From positions 8,715,713 to 8,779,712 of the forward strand of contig NC_092574.1 in NCBI RefSeq assembly GCF_037975245.1: DNA of 64,000 nt, in the 5' to 3' direction. The notes beneath the pieces are model-generated. The model was not told the DNA's origin. It saw only the letters and a list, made by a program, of their open reading frames with translations, and ran no database searches. Source of the DNA: Apostichopus japonicus (lineage: Eukaryota; Echinodermata; Holothuroidea; Aspidochirotida; Stichopodidae). This document shows positions 34,801 through 46,700 of this stretch, piece after piece. Every line of letters begins with the position of its first letter. Position 1 is the first letter of the stretch. The position numbers and the translations under genes were made by a program.

Positions 34801-36232
34801 TAATGTGAATGATATGTCATAGCTGGCACTGTTTAAGTAAGGTGAGTAATATGTTATAGCTGGGGCTGTTTAAGTAATATGAGTAATATGTCATAGCTGG
34901 TGCTGTTTTGGTAATGTGAATGATATGTCATAGCTGGCACTGTTTAAGTACTGTGAATGATATGTCATAGCTGACGCTGTTTAAGTAATGTGAATAACAT
35001 GTCATAGCTTACGCTGTTTAAGTAATGTGAATAATATGTCATAGCTGGCGCTGTTTAAGTACTGTGAATAATATGTCATAGCTGGCGCTGTTTAAGTAAT
35101 GTGAATGATATGTCATAGCTGGCGCTGTTTAAGTAATGTGAATGACATGTCATAGCTGGCGCTGTTTAAGTAATGTGAATAATATGTCATAGCTGGCGCT
35201 GTTTAAAAGTAATGTGAATAATATGTCATAGCTGGCACTGTAAGTAATGTGAATAATATGTCATAGCTGGCACCGTTTAAGTACTGTGAATAATATGTCA
35301 AATCTGGCGCTGTTTAATTAATGTGAATAAGATGTCATAGCTGGCGCTGTTTAAGTAATGTGAATAATATGACATAGCTGGCGCTGTTTAAGTAATGTGA
35401 ATAACATGTCATAGCTGGCGCTGTTTAAGTAATTTGAATAATATGTCATAGCTGGGGCTATTTAGTAATGTGAATAATATGACATAGCTTGCGCTGTTTA
35501 AAAGTTATTGTGAATTATATGTCAAAGCTGGCAAGCTGCATGCTCAGTATGGACACAAAAAGCCTCCCTTTTGATGTTTGCAAAGTTTTAACGTGGAAGT
35601 AATATCTACATAAAACAATTTTTTCCGAACATCAGTATTTGTAAAATTACGTTGTCTAATATTCACAAGAGGATTCAGAGTAGGTGAATACCTTGTGTAT
35701 ACCAGTATTATGGGTGGGTTGATAGAGTTGGTGGCTGAGATCAAAACTAGCACCTGAGAGGTTTTGTTGGTTTGAGTATGCAAGGCATACCTTATTTTTC
35801 CATGCAGAAGTAAATACACAGTCTTCCCAAAATGCAAAGTATTCCAAAATGAGCAAACACCATCACTTGGAAAGCCACCCTATGTTATATGTAAGCTGTT
35901 AGCCATTTTCCTCTCGCACCTACATATGTGACTGCCTAGCATCGTTTAATTAAGACATGCCCTCCTACATATGTGGCTGCCTAGCATCGTTAAAAATAAA
36001 TGCCCTCCAGGTCCTTGCCATGTAAGACTGAATACTTTGTCCAGAATTTGTCTTTGATGATGACAACATTGGAAAATATCTTGTCCTTTCAGGTATAGGT
36101 GCTTTGTATAACGGCCTCGTACCATGTGTGCTACGTTCCTTCCCGTCAAATGCTGCTCTCTTAGTAGCCTTCGAATACAGCCGTAAATGGATGATGGATC
36201 ATTCTCCGAAGATGGCATACGAGGACCCTTGA
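28883..36232 (+). CDS. SLC25A15: Mitochondrial ornithine transporter (ORC1/ORNT1 type)
   Basis: Five exons (28,883-28,994; 31,129-31,525; 33,484-33,656; 34,201-34,359; 36,093-36,232) join in phase to 981 bp, encoding 326 residues. The mitochondrial carrier family has three repeats, each with a Px[D/E]xx[K/R] signature. All three are present: PFDTIK (48-53), PTELIK (145-150) and PIDVVK (249-254). The subgroup is shown by [25 protein letters not shown], the [11 protein letters not shown] contact segment (Arg198-Glu199) and [10 protein letters not shown]. The protein exchanges cytosolic ornithine for mitochondrial citrulline at the inner membrane. Length is about 25 residues over the usual 300, all at the N terminus. 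The start has a strong context (A at -3, G at +4) and an in-frame TAA at 28,844. The gene appears intact. Confidence 0.95.
29130..29677 (+). pseudogene. CR1-like LINE, 3' end fragment, in intron 1
   Basis: Joining frames across two breaks, the + strand reads [15 protein letters not shown]...[16 protein letters not shown], then [14 protein letters not shown], then [27 protein letters not shown]. This is the typical C-terminal end of CR1/L2-type pol proteins. The tail continues with GGGACTGGAATGTCC and ends in AACTAAA-type short repeats near 29,654-29,677, the expected LINE 3' end. A TGA, a TAG and frameshifts show it is dead. Confidence 0.85.
29678..31128. other. SLC25A15 intron 1, remainder
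   Basis: Intronic sequence without a recognised gene. It includes a small TATG run near 30,285-30,297 and a DR1-like site at 31,028-31,040. The acceptor ATAAATAG ends at 31,128. Open frames of 82-93 codons near 30,588-30,962 have no recognisable domain. Confidence 0.55.
31028..31040. promoter_or_regulatory. DR1-type nuclear receptor motif in SLC25A15 intron 1
   Basis: TGACCTTTGACCA is two nuclear-receptor half-sites in direct repeat with one spacer base (DR1). This is the preferred site class for HNF4, RXR heterodimers and COUP-TF. It lies about 90 bp upstream of exon 2. The motif match is seen; function is inferred. Confidence 0.35.
31129..31525 (+). CDS. SLC25A15: SLC25A15 coding exon 2
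   Basis: This 397-bp exon runs from acceptor TAG (31,128) to donor GAT|GTAAGT. It encodes residues 38-170 in part, including the first signature PFDTIK, the AYGFCQKV loop and the second signature PTELIK. Alone it covers most of carrier repeats 1 and 2. The frame is preserved by two bases on the left and two on the right. Confidence 0.95.
31814..31854. repeat. (TA)n microsatellite in SLC25A15 intron 2
   Basis: About 40 bases of uninterrupted TA, the longest such run in the window. Confidence 0.95.
31855..33483. other. SLC25A15 intron 2, remainder
   Basis: No gene is seen. A C-rich run lies at 32,424-32,458. The small palindrome CAGGGGCTTTCCCCTG lies at 32,561-32,576 without flanking duplications. 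The intron ends in CCTTCATTTACAG at 33,483. Confidence 0.55.
33484..33656 (+). CDS. SLC25A15: SLC25A15 coding exon 3
   Basis: This exon runs from acceptor TTTACAG to donor CTCG|GTAAGA. It encodes residues 170-228 in part, with [19 protein letters not shown]. The Arg-Glu pair in LREVPG corresponds to the known substrate-contact pair of the human protein. Confidence 0.95.
33657..34200. other. SLC25A15 intron 3
   Basis: Short intron with a GTAAGA donor and a CTCTCTGCGGCAG acceptor. A small tandem duplication of GACCCTTGGA lies at 34,129-34,149. Nothing else is recognised. Confidence 0.6.
34201..34359 (+). CDS. SLC25A15: SLC25A15 coding exon 4
   Basis: This exon encodes residues 228-281 in part: [25 protein letters not shown], with the third carrier signature PIDVVK and the following matrix loop. 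The donor is AAG|GTAAGT at 34,360. The frame is two bases left, one base right. Confidence 0.95.
34450..35535. repeat. 37-bp minisatellite in SLC25A15 intron 4, about 28 copies
   Basis: Head-to-tail copies have the core TGTCATAGCTGGCGCTGTTT followed by an AAGTAATGTGAATAATA-like half. Point variants (ACT, GGCT, TACG) and small indels occur throughout. The array begins about 90 bp after the donor at 34,360. It has no open frame of note. Confidence 0.95.
35536..36092. other. SLC25A15 intron 4, 3' part
   Basis: No gene is seen. A duplicated phrase CATATGTG-CTGCCTAGCATCGTT occurs at about 35,923-35,946 and 35,968-35,991. The intron ends in TTGTCCTTTCAG at 36,092. Confidence 0.55.
36093..36232 (+). 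CDS. SLC25A15: SLC25A15 coding exon 5 and stop
   Basis: Encodes the last 45 residues after the split glycine: [20 protein letters not shown] and FEYSRKWMM, the sixth helix and C-terminal tail of the carrier. It ends at TGA 36,230-36,232. The downstream sequence is 3' UTR. Confidence 0.95.
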
Positions 36233-36860
36233 GGGAGCTTCCGGTTCGAAGGCCAAACCAGGAGATGTGCTTGCTGAAGAGCAGGTGTTGTGAGTTATGC
36301 TGGAGAGAGAGTGAGTGAATACAACAGACGGGTGTTAAAGGATGTGATATCTGGATACGAAGACGAGAGCTCAATCGGTCTGTCTTCCTACATGCAATGG
36401 CGCCCTCGCTCCCTTTTCCCATCCCATAATGTTCCGACTTGGATTCTTAAATTGTAAACGATGTTCCTTCCTTGATTTTCTGAATCCAAGAAAAAACTAA
36501 GTTGTCATATTCGAAATCATTCAAAGATAGTTTCTAATTAACAGTAAAGATAATGTCATCATAAGACGTAATGGTCTCTTTTAATCATAAACGATATTTG
36601 TGAGAAGTGACATTTACTATAACTCGGTTAACCTAACAGTTACGACTAGTCTTATAGTGGTATGGTATGGCCATTTTGATTCCCTGTAACCTGTATTCTT
36701 TTATTAAATTTATTTGTACAATGCCCACATATTTGTGGCCATATGTAGTCGTTTCGAGACAATCCTGCAAAAGGGTATTCATATTTATTTTTTTTTATCT
36801 TAATGTAATGTAATGTATCTTAATTTTTTCTTCAATAAATCTAAATTTTAAAGGACTTCC
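36233..36860 (+). other. SLC25A15 3' UTR
   Basis: Non-coding sequence after the stop, with an AATAAA at 36,834-36,839 just before a TTTTAAAGG segment. A second AATAAA cluster lies at about 36,897-36,910. The first is the best polyadenylation candidate. The exact cleavage site cannot be seen. Confidence 0.5.
36834..36839 (+). terminator. Candidate polyadenylation signal of SLC25A15
   Basis: Canonical AATAAA about 600 bp after the stop codon, in an AT-rich context and the first such hexamer in the 3' UTR. Confidence 0.45.
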
Positions 36861-39590
36861 CTCCACATTTATATATTAATTATCTGTGGAAAATCAAATA
36901 AACAATAAATTAGAAAATACTATGATTTGAAATGTTACCAGAAGAATGTACAGATAAAGTGACAGGTAGAGAAATATGAATTGATTGTATGTGATTGTAG
37001 AAAACCTCTCTTGAACTTTGAAACTCACTGGACATGTCTGCCTTTAGATGTTTGGTTTTTTAACACAATTAACCTTATAATTTGGAAAAGAATTAAACCT
37101 TAGAAATGGTCTCTTGGGTAAATTGCAAATTTAATGTCATTAAAATTTAAATCGATAGAATCAGTTTTCAGTGCAACCAATGAAAGATATCATTGGCCGT
37201 CCAATGTGACAGTTATACCTCGTATAAATAGGCTTAAAATATCACCAGTTTATATACTGCTATACAAAGACTTGATGAAGCCTTTAACTGAAAGCAAAAT
37301 TAACGCGATTTGAGACATGGAAATGGGTTGATGGTATACTTTACTTGTTTTAGTTGATATTTATTCACTATTTTTTATATGTTTATTTTAATTTTTTTTT
37401 TTTGCAAGGATATGACAATCCTGTTGGAGATTTAACTTAATTCCATCATTTCTGGTGGGATGATGGAAGATTAACAGATTTTCCCCCCCTGGGTACATTT
37501 TATCTTTCTATATAAATTTGTATATTGTCACCAGATTATTACACAGAGGAAAATGCAGCTGAGTTATAAAGACATTGTAAAACTCAGGCAATGGTGGAAA
37601 AATATTTCAAATGTTCAAAAGGCTATGCCTAACTTACATTTTTACCAGAAATATCGATTTTACTCATTGAAAAGCAAAGGACTGAAATATTGCCGTATTT
37701 GTTAAAATATTTTAAAGTTGTCGTCATGAGTGGAGGAATTATTTAAGAGACAATATTCATTTTAACACGATTTTTCATGTATATATTATTTGCTGTGTTA
37801 ATCTTAACTAACTAAATCGTAAACTCCAATCATGATAAAAGATGATCTTAGAATGAATCAAAAGAACAATTATTTTTTGGTGAAAGGCAAAAAGTGTCTG
37901 TTGTTTAATCTGTGTGTGCTAGTAACACAACTCAGTTCTGTCGAGAGCTAGCCCTGTTGTTGGGAATATGCAGTAATTTATTGCTACAAAATATTTATCC
38001 ATCTAGATTTATACATCTAGATTTATACATCAAGATTTGACAGTTTTTATAGCATTTGTTTTACTTTTAAATAATCATATGCAGAGTTTGTGATATCTCA
38101 TTGTTACTGGCTGCAAACATATAATATATACAATTATTGACTAACGAGAGTTTTGACCAAGAATCTTAAGTAGATTGTAAACCAATGGAGCTCTGTACTT
38201 GTAAAAGCTTCAGGCCATGATGTATGCAAATGTCATTTTATAAAGCTCTATGCATGCTGGGTATGTGAGTAAAATTGGATGGCAGGTCATGATGGTTAAG
38301 AAAGAGTTTTTTGTAAACCAGTATCTCAACCCAAACATCTGTGGGGGAATATTTGGTCCGATGTGACCCAGGAGCAGAGTTGTGGGGAGGGGGGGGGGGT
38401 GGGGAGGAAAGGTTCAATTTGTGTTAATGATGTGGCAAATGAGGTAATTACAAGTGGTCAGAATTATAAGGTCATTTACATAATTCGGTACTGCCGGTCA
38501 AACTACTGCTTTTCTTAGTGACTAGTTGAGATCATCTAGATTGATTTCTAGGATGGTTACTGACCATAGAAATGAAACTAAGTCTGTCAGCTGTATACTC
38601 CAATAGGGTTCAGTTCACGGTAACAACAGACTTGGTCAGAGGTCATCAGGAGGTCACAAATCATGGGTCAAAATATCTGACATATTGCACAGGTCATACC
38701 TACTACTGTAAAGTGGCAGCATATTGTGAACCACCTTTTTATGATCTCGTGGACTAAAATGGTAGAAGTGGATGATAAAAGTTTAATCTTAACATGTTAT
38801 TGTATTAGTTATGATAGTTTGATACAGTTTGCTATTGTCCAAACTTTGTCCTTGATAGACAGAGCATAATTTGGATCCAATAACAACAATGCTTGTTGAA
38901 AGGTCCTTTTGAGATGTATGGTGGACTTGTCAACCAGATGTGCCTTACGGTCCCTTACCAATTCTGAAATCATGTTGTTTGTTTTTGATGTATAGATGAT
39001 CGTCATCAGCATATAGATTTATCCATGGTAAGAATATGCTAGAATATGCTAGAGGGTGCATTCACGGATGTGTCTTGCACGTCAAATTAACCAGCATAAA
39101 TGTTCCAGCAAGTGACGATACCCCGAAATCGGCACTACAATAATTCTAGAAGTTTGTCAAGCTGTGACCAATTTTCTGGGGCATTTATATTTGAAAAAAA
39201 TTGATAGAAATTGTGCTGTATCGAGTAATTAGTCAGAAAATATAGACAATGTCGTGTTAATGATTCATTCTTTCTGTCAAATAAAATACATTGCAATTGT
39301 TTTTGCTGTTCCTGTAATCTATTTTTGTAGAAGGAGTGCCAGTCAATGAAATGCTCAATTTATCGTTCAAATTATGTCTCCATTTTTCTTCCCGTAATAT
39401 GACAGACTTAAATTTTGTTTTCATGAACTTAATACATTTTACAACCAGAATGCAATATGCATTGAGGTTTCGATGACTTCAATGCACTACACTTCTGCTT
39501 GTTAATCAGAAGTAGCTGTCACAATATAAATGGCCCGAACCACTATTTTGATGTACAATTACACAATGGCATGATAAACACAGGTCAGTA
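36861..39590. other. Intergenic DNA, no gene seen
   Basis: AT-rich, with a G-run at 38,389-38,405. A 61-codon frame at 38,572-38,757 has no recognisable domain. No complete mobile element is evident. Confidence 0.5.
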
Positions 39591-39599
39591 TACTGTACG

Positions 39600-39835
39600 T
39601 GGCAATACACACCTCCACCAGAAACAAGTATGAGAAGTATCCACGATTCCCAACGTTAGATATCATGTAAAGGGTTTTCAAGTTTGACCTATGGTGACCT
39701 CCAATGAGATTTGACCTCACGAGCAACAGATTCTTGTACTCAACATGACAACTCCATATACCATGTATGGAAAGTATCCATAATTTCTACCATGAGAATT
39801 CATGTCTTAGCGGTTTTCAGGCCTCGACAATTTTT
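39600..39835. repeat. Single diverged copies of the ~144-bp repeat family
   Basis: Contains phrases of the repeat that is tandem at 61,030-61,655: GATATCATGT, GGGTTTTCAAGTTTGACC, GGTGACCTCCAATGA, TTTGACCTC and TTCTTGTACTCAACATG. Homology is clear in order but diverged. Confidence 0.55.
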
Positions 39836-41726
39836 TTTTAAAAGTATTCGCTATTTGGCGACCGTGACTAAAAATCTACTCGCCACAAGGCCTATGATTG
39901 CTGTTCAAGTCTCCATAGTACAGATCTACAACATCAATTGTATCTGTGAAGAAAGATGCAATCTGCGCTACGTAATTGCACATTGGAAAATTATGTTTCT
40001 GTGCAATATGAAATTTAACCTTTTTCCACCAAAAGTATGAACAAAGTAAAACATGACGCAGAATCATAAATAAGCAGCTAGGCCTACTATAGTGTCTCAA
40101 ACAATTAAAAATAGGCCTACAAAATCTGTAAAATACCTACGAAGATAGCTTGACTTCTGTTTCATAAGGGCTCCTCTATTTTACTAGGCATACACTATAC
40201 AGTAACTAGGTGTGCACGAGTCCTACGCCTATACAGTACCCCATGCACTGCTACTTTGAACTGCTGCTCGATTAGAGCGACTGCGTACATTTTCCCCAAA
40301 TATTTATCTTGTCTTTTAGCTGCATATTGATGCGCGAAAACATATCGCTATTATTCAATTACACTGTCTAAATCAAAGCGATATTTTACGCAATGAAACA
40401 CCGAGGTTGTAAGAGCATCTATCTTTCAAAAATCATAGCAGCAACAACAGCAAACTTGTCTCAAAACTCCTTAAATCGTTCTATACTTTGCGAATTATGA
40501 CTGATGGCCGGGAGGAAAATTGCCTTAATAAATAATTAAGCAGATGTTTTGCCATCTTAAGTGTATTGGTATTCTGACTCGTTAAGCTTAGTAGAAACTT
40601 GATAAATGATATTTAGATCCCTTTGGTCTGCACATAAATGCTTATAAATTGGTGGAGGTCAGCATAGGTCACTTGAAAACCTTCGATAACAATAAAGGGG
40701 GGTGGGGGGGGGGGACTTGGATGAACTTTATACTTGATAGGTTGGTCCATATTAATGCAAGAACCATGCTGATCCCTTGAGGTCAGTATTGGTCAAGACT
40801 TCATTATAATGTAAGTAACGAGAAAGGGGAAGAGGAGGCCAGAGGCATTTCAGTTCAAAGCAGAGCTAAGCTGAAAAGCTTTGAAAGTGTTCCGCTTTCA
40901 AAGAGAAGGTTATGGATGCTATACTTACACTGATTGGGTTTTATTTTATTACAGTACAGAGTCAAGACAAGCAACAGTGTAGAATGGTTACAGAGTCAAG
41001 ACAAGCAACAGTGTAGAATGGTTATTCATTCATGAGTCTGTAATCTTACAAGTATCAGTTGAAGTGCAACATTATCACCACTGTTCAAGTCAGTCAAACT
41101 CAATGAAACATTTAATCTCTGGAGAGCTTGTATCCGTTTAGATATGTTAGTTTCATAAGAGATGTAGCCTATTTAATAATATCATCAAGAACCACCATGC
41201 AATGTTTGCATTTTTGGTTTAGATAGCCCACAGGTTGCTGTATGTTCAATGTGTTTTCCTTGCCAGGGGGTTGTGTGTTTTAGACACAATAATATTGATA
41301 TTATCTGCAAACATTTAATTCTAGGATCCTTTAATTTGGATGTGCAACATGTATGTCTAGAATCATACCTAGAAATGAATCTGTATTGCTGTAACATCAT
41401 TTGTGTTGTTAAATTTTAGGCACAATGGTGAGTAAATATCAAGTAAATCCTTAAAGTCAGTCCCACCAAAAAAAAAAGCTCCCTTTTGTTCCAAATGTTC
41501 AAAAGTGTGCAGTTAACTGTGTTAATACTGTTGCTAAGAAGTTGTTATGCTGTCGTTTGCTTGAAAAGGTCAATGGTAGTTCACTGTCTGTTCTTTAATT
41601 GGTTGCCTACTTTTAGCATATATTGATTGGGACAACATGATTTGGGACAGGTAGTTCAAGGATGTTAACTAGGGTGAAGAAAAAATGAACGTGAACGGAT
41701 TTGGCATGGAAAAGACTTTTTGGGTG
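39836..41726. other. Intergenic DNA with a small tandem duplication
   Basis: No gene is seen. Two exact adjacent copies of a 34-bp unit starting TACAGAGTCAAGACAAGC lie at 40,955-41,022. A perfect 9-bp hairpin CTTTGAAAG/CTTTCAAAG lies near 40,878-40,902. Open frames of up to 109 codons have no recognisable domain. Confidence 0.55.
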
Positions 41727-41905
41727 TAGATATGGACCTAGGAGTTGCAGATTGGGGTTCCTGCGCGTCGATAACGTCATTTGGGCGAAATCGATTTTGG
41801 GTCAAGTTTGGCAAAAACAGCAAAGGCGATAAATGTTTATCTTTTCTGGTAGTTCGCTGATTACGCTGATTACGAATCTGAAGTTTATTTTGGAATTAGG
41901 TGTTG
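41727..41905. repeat. Isolated degenerate piece of the 761-bp satellite
   Basis: Matches the satellite from TATGGACCT...GTTGCAGATT through GGGCGAAATCGATTTTGGGT. After an internal deletion it continues with AAAGGCGATAAATG, TTTTCTGGTAGTTCGC and GATTACGAATCTGAAGTTTA. It differs from the core at many sites and carries GGCAAAAACAGCAA, which the core lacks. Confidence 0.85.
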
Positions 41906-42463
41906 TGTGGGGGCGTGGGGGGCAAAAAACCTAGGGAGGGGGACAGGAACCCAAGGGGGTGTGCCCAAAAACAAACAATGAAGGGGCAATGCAAAGGGGA
42001 GTTGCATATTGGGGTTAGGGGAAACCATACCTACAGTTTCAAGACATAGTTGACACTTCACATGCGCCCTGCAAGAGCTAGGCCTCTTCAAAGGAGACAA
42101 ATCATGTGGTAAAAAACCGACATTTAGCGAAATCATGTACCCTAGAGCCTGAGGGAAGTGGCCTCGGACATGAAGTTGACAGTGCACCAACCTATGAGTG
42201 TCTTATACTCACTACTGATAACTTAGCTTGATTTCAGTTCGACCAAAGGTGGTAAAAAAACTAATCAAATGTTGACGTCCTTGTTAATAGGGTAGCTCCT
42301 ACCGGTGAAAAACAACTATTATTATGAGGGCCTCAAAAACGTATAAATTATGCCCCCTTCCCGATAATTAATGCTACCGTTGTCAAAACGTACATAGGCC
42401 TCTCGTCTCCATCATAACAAAAAATTACCCCTGTCACATACCCTCAGTGGTAAGGTAAAAAGC
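41906..42463. other. Non-satellite DNA between satellite pieces
   Basis: A G-rich stretch (41,905-42,000) and then ordinary sequence separate the isolated satellite piece from the main array. A 101-codon minus-strand frame over it is Pro-rich with no recognised domain. This may be an insertion into an older array edge. Confidence 0.5.
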
Positions 42464-43300
42464 CTTTTCCGGTCAGATAATTACACGAATCTCTCGAACG
42501 GAAGCAGATATGGACATGGAAGTTGCAGATTTGGGATCCCGAGCATCGATTACCTCCTGTTACGTCATTTGGGCGAAATCGATTTTGGGTCAATTTTTGG
42601 CCAAAACAGCAAGAAGTACGTACCCCTTACGGGTTTTTAGTTCAAAAAAACTTTTTGTCGAAAAGGCGATAAATGTGTATAATGTGTAAAAATGTGTAAT
42701 CAGCGTGTCGCGAAGAAATTTTACGACGAACAAAGGTTTAAAATCTTCTGTTGTTCCTAAAAGTTTTTCGCTTTTCTATTGTTCGCCTGAAGTTGCAAAC
42801 TGAGCGAAAAAAGTGTCATAAGAGGGCGCAAAGGCGATAAATGTGTACCTTTTCTGGTAGTTCGCGACACGCTGATTACGAATCTGAAGTTTATTTTCGA
42901 ATTGGGTACCAAATTGAGGTACTTTTTTAACTTTGCATGACAAAACACCTATTTTTGGCGCAAATAGACATGATATAGACAGAAAGCCTTTCCCGGTCAG
43001 ATAATTACACGAAATTGGTGTATAAGAAAGACAAGAGTGTCTTCTACTTCACGTCTAATTTTAATGTCGATGGGTGTTTCAGAGAGGACAAGAGAGGGGG
43101 CTGAAAAGAGGGGTTTTTCCAAATTTTGCACTTATAAAGAACAGTCACGTATTTCTATCTTGTACTTTGAGACCACGTATCTCCCGAACGGAAGCAGATA
43201 TGGACCTGGCAGTTGCAGATTTGGACTCCTGAGCATCGATTACTTCCTGTTACGTCTTTTGGGCGAAATCGATTTTGGGTCAATTTTTGTCAATTTTTAT

Positions 43301-43724
43301 TTGCGCCAAAACTAGGTGTTTTGTCTGAAAAGTGAAAAAAGTACCTCTTTTTGGTACCCAATTCGAAAATAAAGTTCAGATTCGTAATCAGCGTGTCGCG
43401 AACTACCAGAAAAGATCCACATTTATCGATTTGGCGACAACAAGTTTTTTCACGTCAAAAAAAGGAAGAGCCGAAAAACTTTTACGACGAACAAAGGATT
43501 AAAATCTTTTGTTGTCCCTAAAAGTTTTTCGCTTTTCTTTTGTTCGCCTGAAGTTGCAAACTGAGCGAAAAAAGTGTCATAAGAGGGCGCAAAGGCAATA
43601 AATGTGCATCTTTTCTGGTAGTTCGCGACACGCTGATTACGAATCTGAAGTTTGTTTTCGAATTGGGTACCAAATTGAGGTACTTTTTTAACTTTGCATG
43701 ACAAAACACCTATTTTTGGCGCAA
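43301..43724. repeat. 424-bp imperfect palindrome inside each satellite unit (example from unit 1)
   Basis: TTGCGCCAAA at 43,301 pairs with TTTGGCGCAA ending at 43,724. Continuing inward, AGGTGTTTTGTC, AAAAAAGTACCTC, GGTACCCAATTCGAAAA, CAGATTCGTAATCAGCGTGT and CGCGAACTACCAGAAAAGAT each find their complement in the other arm. The outer arms of about 135 bp are nearly identical. The inner part is looser but still pairs around CGAAAAACTTTTA / TAAAAGTTTTTCG and centres near 43,512. The same structure repeats every 761 bp. Confidence 0.9.
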
Positions 43725-46700
43725 ATAGACATGATATAGACAGAAAGCCTTTCCCGGTCAGATAATTACACGAAATTGGTGTATAAGAAAGACAAGAGTG
43801 TCTTCTACTTCACGTCTAATTTTAATGTCGATGGGTGTTTCAGAGAGGACAAGAGAGGGGGCTGAAAAGAGGGGGTTTTCCAAATTTTGCACTTATAAAG
43901 AACAGTCACGTATTTCTATCTTGTACTTTGAGACCACGTATCTCCCGAACGGAAGCAGATATGGACCTGGCAGTTGCAGATTTGGACTCCTGAGCATCGA
44001 TTACTTCCTGTTACGTCTCTTGGGCGAAATCGATTTTGGGTCAATTTTTGTCAATTTTTACTTGCGCCAAAACTAGGTGTTTTGTCTGAAAAGTGAAAAA
44101 AGTACCTCTTTTTGGTACCCAATTCGAAAATAAAGTTCAGATTCGTAATCAGCGTGTCGCGAACTACCAGAAAAGATCCACATTTATCGATTTGGCGACA
44201 ACAAGTTTTTTCACGTCAAAAAAAGGAAGAGCCGAAAAACTTTTACGACGAACAAAGGATTAAAATCTTTTGTTGTCCCTAAAAGTTTTTCGCTTTTCTT
44301 TTGTTCGCCTGAAGTTGCAAACTGAGCGAAAAAAGTGTCATAAGAGGGCGCAAAGGCGATAAATGTGCATCTTTTCTGGTAGTTCGCGACACGCTGATTA
44401 CGAATCTGAAGTTTATTTTCGAATTGGGTACCAAATTGAGGTACTTTTTTAACTTTGCATGACAAAACACCTATTTTTGGCGCAAATAGACATGATATAG
44501 ACAGAAAGCCTTTCCCGGTCAGATAATTACACGAAATTGGTGTATAAGAAAGACAAGAGTGTCTTCTACTTCACGTCTAATTTTAATGTCGATGGGTGTT
44601 TCAGAGAGGACAAGAGAGGGGGCTGAAAAGAGGGGGTTTTCCAAATTTTGCACTTATAAAGAACAGTCACGTATTTCTATCTTGTACTTTGAGACCACGT
44701 ATCTCCCGAACGGAAGCAGATATGGACCTGGCAGTTGCAGATTTGGACTCCTGAGCATCGATTACTTCCTGTTACGTCTCTTGGGCGAAATCGATTTTGG
44801 GTCAATTTTTGGCAATTTTTATTTGCGCCAAAAGTAGGTGTTTTGTCTGAAAAGTGAAAAAAGTACCTCTTTTTGGTACCCAATTCGAAAATAAAGTTCA
44901 GATTCGTAATCAGCGTGTCGCGAACTACCAGAAAAGATCCACATTTATCGATTTGGCGACAACAAGTTTTTTCACGTCAAAAAAAGGAAGAGCCGAAAAA
45001 CTTTTACGACGAACAAAGGATTAAAATCTTTTGTTGTCCCTAAAAGTTTTTCGCTTTTCTTTTGTTCGCCTGAAGTTGCAAACTGAGCGAAAAAAGTGTC
45101 ATAAGAGGGCGCAAAGGCGATAAATGTGCATCTTTTCTGGTAGTTCGCGACACGCTGATAACGAATCTGAAGTTTATTTTCGAATTGGGTACCAAATTGA
45201 GGTACTTTTTTAACTTTGCATGACAAAACACCTATTTTTGGCGCAAATAGACATGATATAGACAGAAAGCCTTTCCCGGTCAGATAATTACACGAAATTA
45301 GTGTATAACAAAGACAAGAGTGTCTTCTACTTCACGTCTAATTTTAATGTCGATTGGTGTTTCAGAGAGGACAAGAGAGGGGGCTGAAAAGAGGGGGTTT
45401 TCCAAATTTTGCACTTATAAAGAACAGTCACGTATTTCTATCTTGTACTTTGAGACCACGTATCTCCCGAACGGAAGCAGATATGGACCTGGCAGTTGCA
45501 GATTTGGACTCCTGAGCATCGATTACTTCCTGTTACGTCTCTTGGGCGAAATCGATTTTGGGTCAATTTTTGGCAATTTTTATTTGCGCCAAAAGTAGGT
45601 GTTTTGTCTGAAAAGTAAAAAAAGTACCTCTTTTTGGTACCCAATTCGAAAATAAAGTTCAGATTCGTAATCAGCGTGTCGCGAACTACCAGAAAAGATC
45701 CACATTTATCGATTTGGCGACAACAAGTTTTTTCACGTCAAAAAAAGGAAGAGCCGAAAAACTTTTACGACGAACAAAGGATTAAAATCTTTTGTTGTCC
45801 CTAAAAGTTTTTCGCTTTTCTTTTGTTCGCCTGAAGTTGCAAACTGAGCGAAAAAAGTGTCATAAGAGGGCGCAAAGGCGATAAATGTGCATCTTTTCTG
45901 GTAGTTCGCGACACGCTGATTACGAATCTGAAGTTTATTTTCGAATTGGGTACCAAATTGAGGTACTTTTTTAACTTTGCATGACAAAACACCTATTTTT
46001 GGCGCAAATAGACATGATATAGACAGAAAGCCTTTCCCGGTCAGATAATTACACGAAATTGGTGTATAAGAAAGACAAGAGTGTCTTCTACTTCGCGTCT
46101 AATTTTAATGTCGATGGGTGTTTCAGAGAGGACAAGAGAGGGGGCTGAAAAGAGGGGGTTTTCCAAATTTTGCACTTATAAAGAACAGTCACGTATTTCT
46201 ATCTTGTACTTTGAGACCACGTATCTCCCGAACGGAAGCAGATATGGACCTGGCAGTTGCAGATTTGGACTCCTGAGCATCGATTACTTCCTGTTACGTC
46301 TCTTGGGCGAAATCGATTTTGGGTCAATTTTTGGCAATTTTTATTTGCGCCAAAAGTAGGTGTTTTGTCTGAAAAGTGAAAAAAGTACCTCTTTTTGGTA
46401 CCCAATTCGAAAATAAAGTTCAGATTCGTAATCAGCGTGTCGCGAACTACCAGAAAAGATCCACATTTATCGATTTGGCGACAACAAGTTTTTTCACGTC
46501 AAAAAAAGGAAGAGCCGAAAAACTTTTACGACGAACAAAGGATTAAAATCTTTTGTTGTCCCTAAAAGTTTTTCGCTTTTCTTTTGTTCGCCTGAAGTTG
46601 CAAACTGAGCGAAAAAAGTGTCATAAGAGGGCGCAAAGGCAATAAATGTGTATCTTTTCTGGTAGTTCGCGACACGCTGATTACGAATCTGAAGTTTATT

